DNA from: Amoebophrya sp. A120
Lineage: Eukaryota; Sar; Dinophyceae; Syndiniales; Amoebophryaceae
Reading direction: 5' to 3'
Length of the DNA: 64,000 bases
NCBI GenBank assembly: GCA_905178155.1
Contig: CAJINV010000001.1
Coordinates: forward strand, 12,321,832 to 12,385,831
Part shown: positions 1 to 12,700 of the stretch, piece after piece
How positions within the stretch are numbered: position 1 is the first letter of the stretch
Layout: every line of letters starts with the position of its first letter
The notes under the pieces: model-generated
Told to the model about the DNA's origin: nothing
Database searches by the model: none
What the model saw: the letters and a program-made list of their open reading frames with translations, nothing else
Translations under genes and position numbers: made by a program

Positions 1-775
1 CACCATTGCACCTTAATTTAGAACAGGTTGTGCCTACTTTTACGGCACCTACTACTATCACTCGAGCATTTTCGATTTCCTCGCTTGTAGCTGCCGTAAT
101 AGATTGCCGTGAATTTAAGAAAAAAGCTAAAGTTGGAGGCCAGCGATGCCAACATCAAAACTAATTTTGTTTGGACAGGTTTACTATGTATGTTTTTGTT
201 CATCTTCACGGACATGGAAAATGAAAAGAATGAAGATTCATGATGTTGAAACGGACAATACATTCGCACAACTCAATCGTAGAATAGTAGTGAAGGTGGA
301 TAGAAGTACGTATTGAATTCGATGTCTACTTAACTGAGCAAATGTGTTGCAACATAAAACCTCGCACTGTAAGTAGGGATATTATGGTTGAATAAAAGAA
401 TACTGAAGACCGTGTGAAGAAGAAGAGGAACAAGAGTAAATTTTCTTCCGATTCGGATTCCGGCTTCAAGGCCTTCCGAGTTTTCCTACTCAATGCGTCC
501 ACCGCTAGCAACCTCCGACCACTCAAGGATGATGCAGCAGCATGTGCGGTGTGCTGACAAAAAAATCTGACTGATTTTTTTCCTCTCTTACATCATGTGT
601 GCCGTGCCCGCGCTACGACCTAAATGCTATTTGCGAAAATACCTCGTCTTTTGGTTTTGGGGTCTGTTGCAAAAAACATATTTTTCTTTTTTTCACCAGT
701 GTATCTACTAACCATGATATATCTCTAAAATTTTTACTTGGAGTTGTTTTCCGATCTAAATCTTCTGTCCCGCAG
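1..775. other. No supported gene; upstream region of the first gene
   Basis: Only short open frames without recognisable domains are seen on either strand. A pyrimidine-rich stretch ending in CCCGCAG at 769-775 looks like a splice acceptor just before the first usable ATG at 776, so an untranslated or short coding exon of the first gene may lie here. I could not place it. Confidence 0.5.
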
Positions 776-3700
776 ATGACCGATACTATGCAGCAAGCAA
801 TCAAAGAAGAAGAAAAAGCATCTGTTGGGTCGGGTGGTCCCCAATGCCCGTCTGAAGGGAAAGCTTGCGAATTGCCGGAGGAGCCCGGGTTGTTCGTGGC
901 CATTGCGAATAACGGTGAGGAGCAAACGGAGCAAAATGCGCAATGTAGAGCGCAGCTACAGGAACACCACGGAGCAGAGCAGTTTCTCTTTCCTAGCCCG
1001 GACGAGAAGAACACTCCGACAAACTTGACTTTATCTAACAGCGGCGATGAGCAGGACCTACGTTGCAGCCAACATGTTGCTCACCGTTCCTCGTGTAAAT
1101 CGCATAATTCCTCCATGCATAAAGATGGTAGGGACTCTGTCCTCGTCTACAACCGCCGGGCAACACGGGTAAGCTCGATTGAGTCGGCTTCACCCTTGGC
1201 GAAATCCAGAGCAATAAGCCCAAGGAATTCCGTCCTGCAACCACGCCGGAAAAATAGGTCCACCATCACGTATTCTTCGAACGTGCTGCTCTACGGTCGT
1301 AATGGGCTATCGCACAGAATGAAAAGCACACCCAAACTGAAGTCTCTGAATATTGTTTTGCATCCATATATTCTTAGTTATAGTTTTAGTTACATGCGTT
1401 CTCGTTTCCTTTCCGCTGGCGCCGGCCTAGTGCCAGTAGTAGGATGAAAAACGCAGGGAGCTACATGTGCCGGAAAGTGACGCCATGATGGGTATGCTTT
1501 TCTAATTTGAAATTCGAGCTGCGACACAGAGTCACCGCTCTTCGTGCAGCGTGCGACAAAAACGATGTACGCCGCTTTACCGCATTATGAAGATGAACAA
1601 GAGAGCGATGATAGCCCTGGTTGGTTTCCACCTCCCGCTCTGACAGATGAACATCATCATGCAGTAGCAGTAGAAGAAGACGCGCAGCGAGGCATCACGG
1701 ACCGCGACGACCATGTGCAGGACGAGCCAGTACAATCTGGCGCCGTGGTCATTGTCCGAGAAAGGATGATATCAAATGCAAAAATGTCTGGGTCTGGAAG
1801 GATCCGAACTTGTGATGCGAATTCCACTACACGCGCAAATCTCTCATGCAAAGGCAGCAAAAGGTGCCTATTTCCTGTCACCAAAAACAGGGACTTGTCA
1901 TGCCGATTAAGCATTGCGGAACGTTCTCGAAATCTGTGATGCTAGGGTTTCCATAGCAGACCTTCTGTGTCATGCAAAAACAGCATGACAAAAATCTGCA
2001 TTCTTCCAGACCCAGACACTTTTACACTTGATAGATGATCCCACCTAGAGAGGAGGAACATGAGTACGACCTACAACAACATCGTAGGGAGCATTCTGGC
2101 CGGGTAACTATCTTGTGTAAAAACGTCCCCACACCATAGTTGTCATGCAAATCTGCATGCTTGAAATGTTTCTCATGCGAAGCCCCATGAGAAGCATTTT
2201 CTAATGGTGTTTTGAAATTTGTCATGCTCCAATCAGCATGAGAGACTAGATCTGTAGTGCTGCTGAACTAGCTCAAACAGCACTACACTACGCGTCCAGA
2301 TTTGTCGTGCGAAACAGCCAAAGCTTGTGGATTTGTCTAGCCGATTCCCCATCTTGACTATGGGGTGGGTACGTTTTTACATAGGATAGTAACCGAGTTT
2401 CCGTCTGTCGACGACCTCCCCCCGTTGAGCGACTCGACTACACGACTGCCCCCGGCCTCTCATCTTCCCCCCACCTGCTTCTCGCAAGCTGTGGTGTCGC
2501 GACGCAACTCCGAGCTTCCCGTACTACCCTACATGCGCAGGAGGACTATGCGGCACACGTCGCTCTGCTTGGCGCGAAGTTCATTCGCTGAAGTCGAAGG
2601 TGGAAGCCCCGTTCCCACACTGACACTGGCGCGGGATTCTGTACGACCAGATGAAGCCATTTAATATTTCCTTTTCCCCGCGGCGTTTGCATTATTACAC
2701 GTTAACTTTTTCGAGGACAATGCTAATGCATGCGGCTGACGGCGCGAAATCGAAATGCAAGAACTGCCAGGTACTTGACAAGCAAGACAAGCAATCGAAG
2801 TCGACGTCTTTGATGCAGCTAGAAGAGCATCTGACGCGAGCATGAGGCAGCTAGAAAAACGGGTAAAAGTGGAGTTTTCATCTGCATAGCTTCTTTGGGG
2901 AATTACGACGCCTTCGAATTGGGGCACCCCGTGCGACAGCATGCGGAATCGCCGCAGTGGAAGATCGTCCTCTACCTCTTCGTATCTAGGAGGTCGCTTT
3001 AATCCAATCCCGCCCAAACTGCAATCGCGAAAAAGTAGTGGAACACAAAATCCCGGCCTCACCGTGGCTGCTGTGCCTTTCACTCAACAACAAAATCACG
3101 AGCAGATGATGCCTGCGTCGGGACCACCCGCCGGAAACGGCGGCTTACCTGCTGCACCCGCGACCGGCTTGCTGCAACTACCAGATTATAGTTCGACCTG
3201 CAAAATAAATACAACCGCGGACGATAGACGGCTACCCTCCAACAGCGGCGTCTCATCTCCGCAGGTCACGATGCCTGCTTTCGGTGCAGCTCTGTCGCGA
3301 GGAGCTAGTGACGACTTCCCCTCGGAACAATCATCCGCCTTGTTGGTTCTGCCTCCTGTTGCTGGTCTGTGTTCCAACAGGGCCACGGCTGAAACTACCT
3401 CAGCCGCGAGGGGACCGCCGGGGGAGTCGACAATTGGAACCGAGGGTGGGCGAGCGGCGGCAGCTTCCGAAGAAGCGGGGGACACTACTACAGGGCAGCT
3501 GCATCTCGTGCCTGCTATGCGCTTTCCACCTGGTCTCGGCCTGGAGCAGACCGAAGAACTGATGCGAGCGCTGCCAGCACAGCAAGTCTCGTCTCCGCAA
3601 GTAGACCAGTCGCGGCGCCAGGAACGTGATGATCTCCACGCTGCGCCACGAAACAAAGTTGGGGAGAACTACGAGAAGAACCCGCCAGAGGAAATCATAA

Positions 3701-6700
3701 AGATGAACCACCTGGACCACATAGAATCGTCTTCCGCAGGCAAATATGCATTGCAAATATGTCTGGCTCTGGAAAGGTACAACTTGTGATGTTGCATTTG
3801 GATGTCAAAAAAAATCTGTATTGCATGAGCAGCAAAAGGAATCTAATTTTTGCTACGCGGAGAGGACATTTGTCATGCGGAATAGGCATCGAAAAGGCCT
3901 CAAAAAATCTGGGATGCTAGGGCATGCATCACAGACATCATAGCTCATGCAAAACGTGCGTGACATTCTTCAAGACCCAGACATATTTGCAGTTGATAGC
4001 AAAACCACATCTACCGGGTACCCGTCCCCGGAAGTTGACATGTTGGCCGTGGAATCAGTACCACCAGAAAGTGACCACCAATGGTCTGCTCTTTTCCACC
4101 CTGCTAACACCTCTTCTTCCCCAGCACCACGAAAGCAGTCTCCAGTGCTGGAAGAGGGAGCTGGAACCAAGGGCGTCGGCAGCGCTGCAGTGGTTCCTGG
4201 AATTTCTGAAAGCAGCAGCAGCCAGCAAGAGACCATCACTGAAAATGGTATGCATGTTCCAGGGTCGACGCTAGCGCCCCACGGCGAACCTGTCTCTGAC
4301 GATTTTGCTTGTTACCCGATATTAAGCTGTTCGAGCGTGGCCGACGGTTCGGCAAAAAATTCATCCAGTTGTGCTGTTTCTAGTTGTTCAACTTTTACTT
4401 TTATCAAGAGGAAAAGCTGCGCCCCGCTCCGATGATTTCGAAGTGCTTCCGATGCACCGGAGGCATTGCTGTAAGCAAGCACTTGCGCTTCGTTGTCTGG
4501 GCATGATAGGTGTCGGAACTGTGCGTGATAACAATAAGCATACGGCCATAGGCATTTTTTGTATTTGTTTGGTAAGTATGAAGTATAATGAAAGCGGGGC
4601 ACTTTTTGTTTCGATAATTTTCGCCGGTCGGATGTCGCACCAGGACCAGGATCACGACCCTGCCGAAGAACTACTCTTGGGGCCGCTGCCTCGTACAGAG
4701 TCGGCGAACACCAGTACCAGCGGCAGCGTGCAATTGGAATCCCTGCAGCGCACCATTTCCATCCGGACGACCAACATGTTGGCGCGTACCTTTTCCAACA
4801 AATCAACATCCACATTCCCGCCCGGGGAGGGGATCATGCAGCACCAGCTTACAGAGAATGGCTGCAGTCTCGCCGCTGAATTAATGGCGGGGACTACACA
4901 ACATCACGGGGGAGACGGAGCAAGCTGCTGGGCGCCCTCAACGTCGTCGATGGTGGAGGAGCTCTTGTTCAGGCTTGCACGACCCTCAAAGATGTCCAGA
5001 ATTAGCACTGTAGCGGAGCAGATGGCGGCCCCAACGGGCGGGGGAGCTGCTTCTCATGAAGGTACTGGAACTGGCACAAACGCGCTGTATAATCACACTG
5101 GTTCGGTGCCGGTTCTGCCGAACACGTCCGTGTCAACATCATCAAACCAAGTCGTCTCGTGCCAAGGCGGTGTAGCGGCAATTCTGCCGGCCGGAGCCGT
5201 GCAGCAACCCACGACCTCCACAACAACTGCGAGCATTATACCGACAGCAGCGGCTGCGACCTCCACCTCCAGCGTGAAAAATGTTTCGCCGAGTGTCCCC
5301 CACCACATGGCCTTGCTGCCACCGTCAGCGCGATCTGTTACCGGCTCCACTACCGGCGGCACGGGAGTTACGGACACGCACTCCTTCTGGTCGGGCGCTC
5401 GAGGGTATCGAACAGAAATAAACAAGCACACCCGTCCCATGATTGCAAGATATATCTCGCGCTGTTTCAGGTACTATCGCAGAAGGTTGTCCCTCTTGTT
5501 TGGCTTTTGTTCAGGATGCTGACCAACTTTGTAGGAAACGTCTGCATCCCTATGTTGCCCATTATTCGCATTTTTACATCTCTCGCATGGCCGACGACGC
5601 CCAGAAAGCAGGGAGTCATACCCATATGATCGGTAGCACCATACTGCACGTCGTGCGGAAGATCTGAATTGCACGTCGTGCGGAAGATCATCAGCATTAG
5701 GACAGAAAAACAGCATAAGACCGCAAACACATTTTGTTCTCTGGTACTACGGGAGGTGCGTCTTTTCTCTTCGATACAGATTCCTCGTCCCGCTCCAGTT
5801 CCTTCGCTGGCGGTTTGTTGGCGAGGGGCGGCGGGCCCTACAATGTGCGAATGGCGGAAAAGCTACCCTCCATTGAGGGGACGAGTGCAGCAGCTGGTGC
5901 ACAGCACGTCGCTGCAGCAGGACCTGGACCTGCTTCGTCCACAGGTGGTATAACAGCATCACTTCTTGCGGACCAAACCGCCACCACAGCCACCGCCGGA
6001 CGACATCAGCCCCTTGTGCATCCAGACCCCCATGATTCTCTGCGCCTGCAGGCAGCTGCACCGATGCAGTGGCAGCATTGTTCGCAGCCCAACGCTCAAG
6101 ATGACCAGCATTTTGTTTATTCCGTGCAGCAAGGTACTTCTGCTTGCGTTAGTGCGAGCACCATGCAGCAGAGTTGCACCACAAAAACCAACATGGGAGC
6201 CGCGCCCTCCGTACTGGCCCCACAGTATCTCAACAGTACTCCGCCATTGTACAAGACTTTGTCGACGTATGAGAGAGAGAGTGCACACCTGCTTCCCCTC
6301 CCCCTCATCTGAAAGGCCTGGGCACATCACAAACCACGTCAGAAATGTACTAATCGCCTGAAGGGAAAATTTCAATTTTCGCCTGGACGGTGGTGCGGCT
6401 TGGGGTCTTGAAACATGTCAGGCAACTACGTGGTACATAAAGGGAGCAGCGTGGCAAAGAAATGAGGTAACCGTAACGCAGTTATGCCTTTGCATGACAA
6501 ATGTTCGGGTGTTCCGGGCTGTGCTTTGTGCTCCCCTCGGACCCCGCACCCCCCCGGGCTCAGTAGCGCAGTCTGTTAAGCATGACAAATGAAGCTCGCG
6601 ATACTTTTCGCGGTTCTGACCCTAGATCTCCTGCGGCCGTAGCTGCTTGCGGCGACGGTGCAAAGGTTTTCGATGTGGCGCAGTCGGGTATGCATGACAA

Positions 6701-9700
6701 ATGAAGCGGACGGGGGGAGTTGTGCACTCTCATACGACGGGCACGGAGCAAGATTGGACGCAGCTGAAGTTACCAACTGCGAGAGAAGAGGATAGTGAAG
6801 ACAAAAACATGAATAACGAACAGCACGGAAGCGACATGACAGTAGGCGTTATTGGTGTGGTTCCTGAGCAGCTGCACCACCTGCGGAAGGAGCAGCTCTC
6901 CAAAACTCCCTCAGTTCATCAGGCGCGGCCAGAAGGAGAGCTTCTCGTTGTGCATGATCCGGCTAGAAGAGCAGCAGTGCAAGTTAGTTGTACTTCGACC
7001 ACAGTAGGAGCATCAATCGAGGAACAACCTCAGAGCGTGGTCCAACTAAATCAACTCTCCAGCATCGGCCCCGGCCACACCAGCAGCTCGGGGCACCAGC
7101 AGCTGCAGCACCCGCACCCCGTCTTCAACATCAGCAACCACGACGTTCTTGTTCCCAATCAACAGCAGCACGAAAATATTGTCCGAAGTAATCACATTCA
7201 GCACCTACCTGCGTCAGCATCATCTACGCCGTATGCCACAAACTTTCCATCGCACAGCAAATACAACAACGAGTGCGCAGAAGGCAACGCGAACGCGCAG
7301 CTGCAGAAGCGCCCCACGACGAACACTAATTTTTACGCCAGCAACAACGATGCATTTTTCAATTGCAGTGCAGCACAAGCTAGTACCAAGCAGCCGAGCG
7401 TCTCCCCCGTACAGGCATACCAAGACAATTGGGCGTGGCCCGACCCGGCCGCCATCGCGTCGGCCACCTACGCGGCACAACTCCCGTCGCAGATGTTGGG
7501 TGCGCAGTCGCACACGGGCATCATTCCCAATCCGCAGCATCAGATTTGTAGTTTCAATTTCGCAGGCGCTTCAGGTAACGCATACTCAAACCCGATGACC
7601 AACTGGTCAGCAGGCAAAAACGGTGGGCCGTACAACCAACAGGCGCCTCCGTCTGCTCCGCAGAACCCACAAATGTCGGTATTTGTACTACGCGGACATT
7701 GTTCTCTACTCTTCATGTTTTCAGAAGATGCGCAGGCATCTAACGACCACAAAGGTCGCTGTTTCATATTCCGCGGTGCTGTGCGTTTGCTGTAGTTAGC
7801 CGAGTTAGATATTGCTGCTTGTTGCGGTGTTCTTTCTTTCTTCTCTTTCTCTGTTAAATGGTACTGGTACCAAAGCTAAAGTTTAAAAAACTTTATACTT
7901 AAACTATAACTATCAGATGGACAAGCACTACCCTTCAAACGGGCCCGCGAGTGTCGGCTATCTGCACAGCACCGCAAACCATGGCTCCTCTTGCACCGGA
8001 CCACATGCGGTGCCGCTCCAAGCACCGGTCCTACAGGAGAGCGCCTCGAAGCTGCAAGATAAAAACAAAAAGTACAAATGTAATATACTCACTTCAGTAA
8101 TTTTTCCTGCACTCTGGCTCTGCTGGAGGTGCGCGTGCGTAAGACACTATGAGTAGCGTTGTATGTAGTAAGATGTCAAGAACAAATCTAGGCAAAAACA
8201 GAAACGGATGCTGATAAGTACAGAAGATGAAGTTTTTTTGTTGCACGACCTGCTGTTCCAAACTGTGCCCCCGTTTGGTCAAATAACAGCTCTACTTCGT
8301 CGAAAGCAAGCGCCTTATGGAGTGCAAAAATGTCTGGGTCTGGGAGATTGCAAGATTTGTCATGCATATTTTGCATGATCCATAATGGCCGTAATGCATG
8401 GCCTAGCATCACAGATTTTTAGAGCGCTTCCTTATGCCTATTCCGCATGACAAATGCCATCTCCGCGTACTGCGGGAGAAAATAGAAAAAGCGGAAAATG
8501 AGGTCCCAGACCTAGCGATAGTAATGAGAAGGGGAAAAGGTACTGCAGACAGAGCTGAAGTGAAAAGAAACACCGAGGAAGGGAAAAGGGAAGAAATACC
8601 GCTCAGGGTGGCGAACGTGCTCAATCATGACAATGAGTACACGGAATGGGTGCGGTTTGATTTTGGGCCGAAGCGGATTCCACTGAAGCCAGTGTGGGAA
8701 TGGCCGGAAATGTCGAAAATAGAGAGGCAAGTTTATATCCACAGGAAAACGAAAGAAAAGGAAACCGGGGGAGACGAAAAGAAGAAAAAAGAAGACGTAG
8801 GAGACGGAAAAGAAATCGGACAAGATACAGAAAAAAAAGACAGGGCGAACCCTCAAAACACGAAAGCACCGAAAAAGACCGGCAGCGCTGCCAAGACAGG
8901 AGAGGAGAGCAGCGCCACAAGCAGCCAAGATAAAAGAAGCCAACCGGATAAAAAAGACAAAAAAGAAGGAAAGCGGGAGGACAGAAGGGAAGGCGAAGCG
9001 CTGTCTGAGACAATTCTGCGACTGATCGAGAAAGAAAAGAGGAAGGCAGAGGAAAATGGTGATGAGATGGCACAAGGGGCGTTTAGGATAATTCAAAAAG
9101 CGACAAAACTGTTGCAAGAAGTCGAAGGAATGGAAAAAGATGAAGGCAAACGCATGGCAGACGAAAAAGCGGAGGTGGGGGCGACGGACGAGAAAAGGGA
9201 CGACAACAGTGAAGATAGAGAAAAGGACGAGCAAAAAGACTTCTACGAGGCAGAAACATACGAGGGCACCCGTAGAGGATATGTTTTCAAAAGAGGGATG
9301 ATGGGACAGGGATACTACATAGATCAGGGCCCAGAAGAGGCAACGCGAGCTTTTTTCAGAAATCTAGTGGCGTGGGGAGAGGATGAGAAAAAGGACGCGA
9401 CCAAAAAGGAGCAGGCGGAGATAGATGGAAAATATACAGAAGCGAAGCAGGAGCAACAGAAAAAGAGGAAAATTGAGAAAGAAGGCGAGCAAGTTAGCCA
9501 CGAGGACGGATGCAGGGACGCGGGGAAAAAGCGAGAGCAGGAGGCCCATAAATTCCCCACAGTCGAGCAATTAATGGCGGATGGCGCGATACTGGAGCAG
9601 GAAGAAGAGAAACAAAGGGAAAGCGAGAGAAGAAAACAGGAAGAAAAGAAGAGGAGGAGGCAAATGCAGTATGAAACCCCTATGCAGAGAGAATTAGCCC

Positions 9701-12700
9701 AGATGTATAGAGCTCCTCAAGAAGACAACAGCAATAAAAAACGAACGATGACAGCAAGAAACTTTGAACATTATGCAAATAAAATAGAGGCTGATGCTTG
9801 GAAAGTATAGCAGAGGCAGGAAGTGGCCTCAGACGTGACAGAAAAAAGGAGACCCAAAAAAAAACGGCGAAGAGGAGTTAGACAGGGGCTCAGGGCGAAT
9901 AAGGCGAATGCGGGGTGTTCTGGCGGGTGCAGAGGAAAGAGTGAGGGCAAAAAGCAGAAACGTAAGTAAGAGTGAAAACAGAAAAACAAGACGGTCACGC
10001 GTGAACCCCGATTCGAACCGTCCTTGTTTCGTATCGTCTCCGCCTGCCGATGGGGCATGGCGCTGCTTCTCCTTTCGTTTCCGCCAATTAAAGGCGCTGC
10101 TATCCAAAACTAATGAGGAGGAAAAGAAAGAAAAACTATATCAAAGAAGTGGCGCCAGGGTTGCTAATTTAAAGACTGCGCTAAGGCAGCACCCCCCTTC
10201 CCCAAGGGGCCCCCCCGGGGCGGGCGCGGTGGCGGCTCTGCAAATGCGGAGCTCCGCGGGCCGATTCTCTGAAAACGCATAAAGAAGGGTGCGGGAAACA
10301 GATCGGTAAGAGGTGTCTGAAAGGGACATGCCGTTGGGTCGTCCGCCATCGTGATAGGATCACCGTGTCTGATCAATAGGCCCCCAGTATATTTTTTAGC
10401 GCGCAACCGGCCACAGAAGTAAGAACCGAGCAAGTTTGTAAGACTACCCCATCAAGGCGAAACTGGAGCTCCACCTTGCTCGCGGGCTTGGATGGTAAGG
10501 CAGGTCAGCCACACATAGCGCCCACTGGTTGCAGCCATGCGTAAGTAATCGATAGCGGTTTTGCAGGTGCGGCCGGGTGGTAGTTAGGAAGTGGGCCGGG
10601 TCTCCACCTAGGGGTATCGGCAGAGGCTAAATCTGTTCTAACGCCCAGGTATTGGCAGAGGCTAAATCTGTTCTAACGCCCACCCGCCAGGAGTTAAATG
10701 GTGCTACTACTACTACTACTACTACGCGTAGCAAAAAAAGCGCTCCCTTTGCTGCTCATGCAATACAGTTTTTTTTGGAAACCAAATGCAGCATCACAAG
10801 TTGCATTTTTCCAGACCCAGACATTTTTACATTTGATACGCCTCCTCCAAGGGCAAAAAAAGCGGATGCTCGTGGCCCGCAACGGCATATAATGGAGGTG
10901 CCTATTGAAAGGAAAAATCCCCCCTCCCCATATCGAAAAGGTATGATTTCGAAAATTTGTATTGCTGATTTGAGGTCACAAATCATATGTATCTTGCAAG
11001 AAGACGAGGGCGGGAGCTTTCGCCCCATTATGGAGGCGATTTGTCATGCTGTTGGGCCTAAAGGGGAGCCGTTTGCCATGCTGAGCAACTAGACACATAA
11101 GCCCCTATCTAGCCTGGAGATCTGCCCGAAGTGCCTCTCTACAATACAAAGCTGATTTGTCTACGCAAATCCAGCATCAGAAACTTCCTTTTGATATGGG
11201 GAGGGGGGATTTTTCCTTTTGATAGTGCCCCCTCGATGTCCTGTGGAACGCCATCGTATCAAATGTAAAAATGTCTGGGTCTGGGAACTTGTGATGCTGG
11301 GTAGCGTCTCATGATGAGGCTACAGATGCTGGCTCAGCATGACAAGTTTCTGAGCTCCTAGGTGTTGCCTATTCTGCATGACAAACTGCGCTTCTGCATC
11401 ACAGAAAAACGCAGCTCTTGGGTAACGTGCATGACAGATTTAAGAGTCATGCCAGACAAGCATGACAAACATGAATTCTTCCAGACCCAGACATTTTTAC
11501 AGTTGATACATCGACCAGCACGACGACTCCGGTGCTGCATCTCCTACCACCTTACCCAGATTTCAACCACGGAAAAGCAGCCACCTCCCCCGCCACACGG
11601 CCGGACCCGCGTGCCGGGCGAGGGAAGGGAAAGGTCCAAAGCAAGGATGCAAAAAGTAGTAGCGAAGATCCACACCAGCAATTATATAATCACAGCCCAG
11701 GGAACGCGAACCAGTCCCACGAGCACCCTTTCGCTTACAAGCACGCACCGGGGGGCAACGGCTACAGCAACATCAGCAAAAGTGGTACCTACATGAATAG
11801 CGCGCACAGCAGCACCAGCAGCAAGCGACCGTACGCTGCGGAGGGCAAAAATCAGACCGTGGCAAATGCTCGACTGGCGGAAATCATGGATCTTGAGTCG
11901 GGCCGAAATGGCACTCAGGTTTGTCTTTGCTTCATAAGTTTTTCGATATGGCGTCTGCTATGGCTAAATTTTTCTGTGTTCCATGTTGCTGGGCACAAGC
12001 CTTGACGTTGAGGATAAAGATAATGCATGGTATATATAGCATGTTGATTGGGAAAAACAAGATGAAGATGTATTTATTAAACAGGACGATGCCGAAAAGA
12101 TGATTTCGAACGCCGAGCTGCAACGAACCTTGAGTAGCGGCAATGTGATGCCGCGCTTACGTCTCCGCGGTCTTCCTTTCACCGCCGCTGAAGCAGACAT
12201 TCTGGTATGATATAGCGATGACAATAAACCTTTCTGTCTCATTACGCGCAGAGCACAATTCCCATGCGAGTGCGACAGCGACATCGAAAAAGAATACAAA
12301 ATAGTCCCGTCCTATGCCATGCGTGTTTCCCACTTCGACTGTCCCTTGTATTCTGTATGAAAGTTCCTGTTGCTCTTGGATACCTATGAAAAACAAAAGC
12401 GACACTGACATTGGGTACTTGGTCATGATGAAGATCATGGTCATCAAGTAGATCTTCATTGATGGACGTTCACAACCACAACAACAGCGCTGGTTGCAGG
12501 TTCACTGCGTGAACAGCTCGCGGATTGTGTGCATCGACCTGATTATCGCAAGAAAAAACCGTCTCACTCGCAACTTTATATGCGGAAGCTTCTTGGAGAT
12601 GCAGTTGCTGTCTCTTCTTTTGTCCCGCTCGACATGCAAGAATCGTGTCTTTCGCACGTGCACGTGCTTTCCGATTCGGTTGTTTATGGTGCATGAAGAA

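Larger units (their letters stand above)
8470..10724 (+). mobile_element. Cargo segment inserted inside IE5
   Basis: The segment is bounded by CGCGTA at 8464-8469 and again at 10725-10730. In IE3 and IE10 the same sequence context has a single CGCGTA running straight into AGC or GCA, so the segment looks like an insertion with a 5- or 6-bp target duplication. It starts CTGCGGGAG and ends with a CTA repeat. I see no terminal inverted repeats. It contains one long purine-rich ORF, a GC-rich hairpin-like stretch near 10190-10230, a 35-bp tandem duplication and a (CTA)7 tract. Its class is unknown to me. The alternative is that IE3 and IE10 are deletion derivatives. Confidence 0.7.
8316..10838 (+). 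mobile_element. Introner IE5 (family 1), 2523 bp, carrying a cargo insert
   Basis: Ends are family 1: the left end begins TATGGAGTGCAAAAATGTCT, and the right end is its inverted counterpart ending in GATA. The direct repeat is CGCCT (8311-8315, 10839-10843). The outer 154 bp and 108 bp align along their length with IE10 and with the reverse complement of IE3. The middle 2.26 kb is absent from both. Removal joins exon 8233-8315 to exon 10844-10902 in the frame that stays open through IE6 and IE7. This makes a 2.5-kb intron, about ten times the usual size here. Confidence 0.9.

Noticed and set aside
3695-3889. ORFs beginning MPIPHDKC or similar (also 8434 and 11362)
   Set aside because: These opening codons are simply translated introner sequence; at 3695 and 11362 they are shadows, and at 8434 only the cargo part is possibly real.
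8512-9234. Long minus-strand frame opposite the cargo ORF
   Set aside because: Phe/Leu/Ser-rich composition is what the complement of a Lys/Glu-rich purine tract gives.
9990-10035. B-box-like GGTTCGAATC on the minus strand within the cargo, suggesting a tRNA gene
   Set aside because: The bases around it do not form a T-stem, and no matching A box or acceptor stem is visible upstream on that strand.
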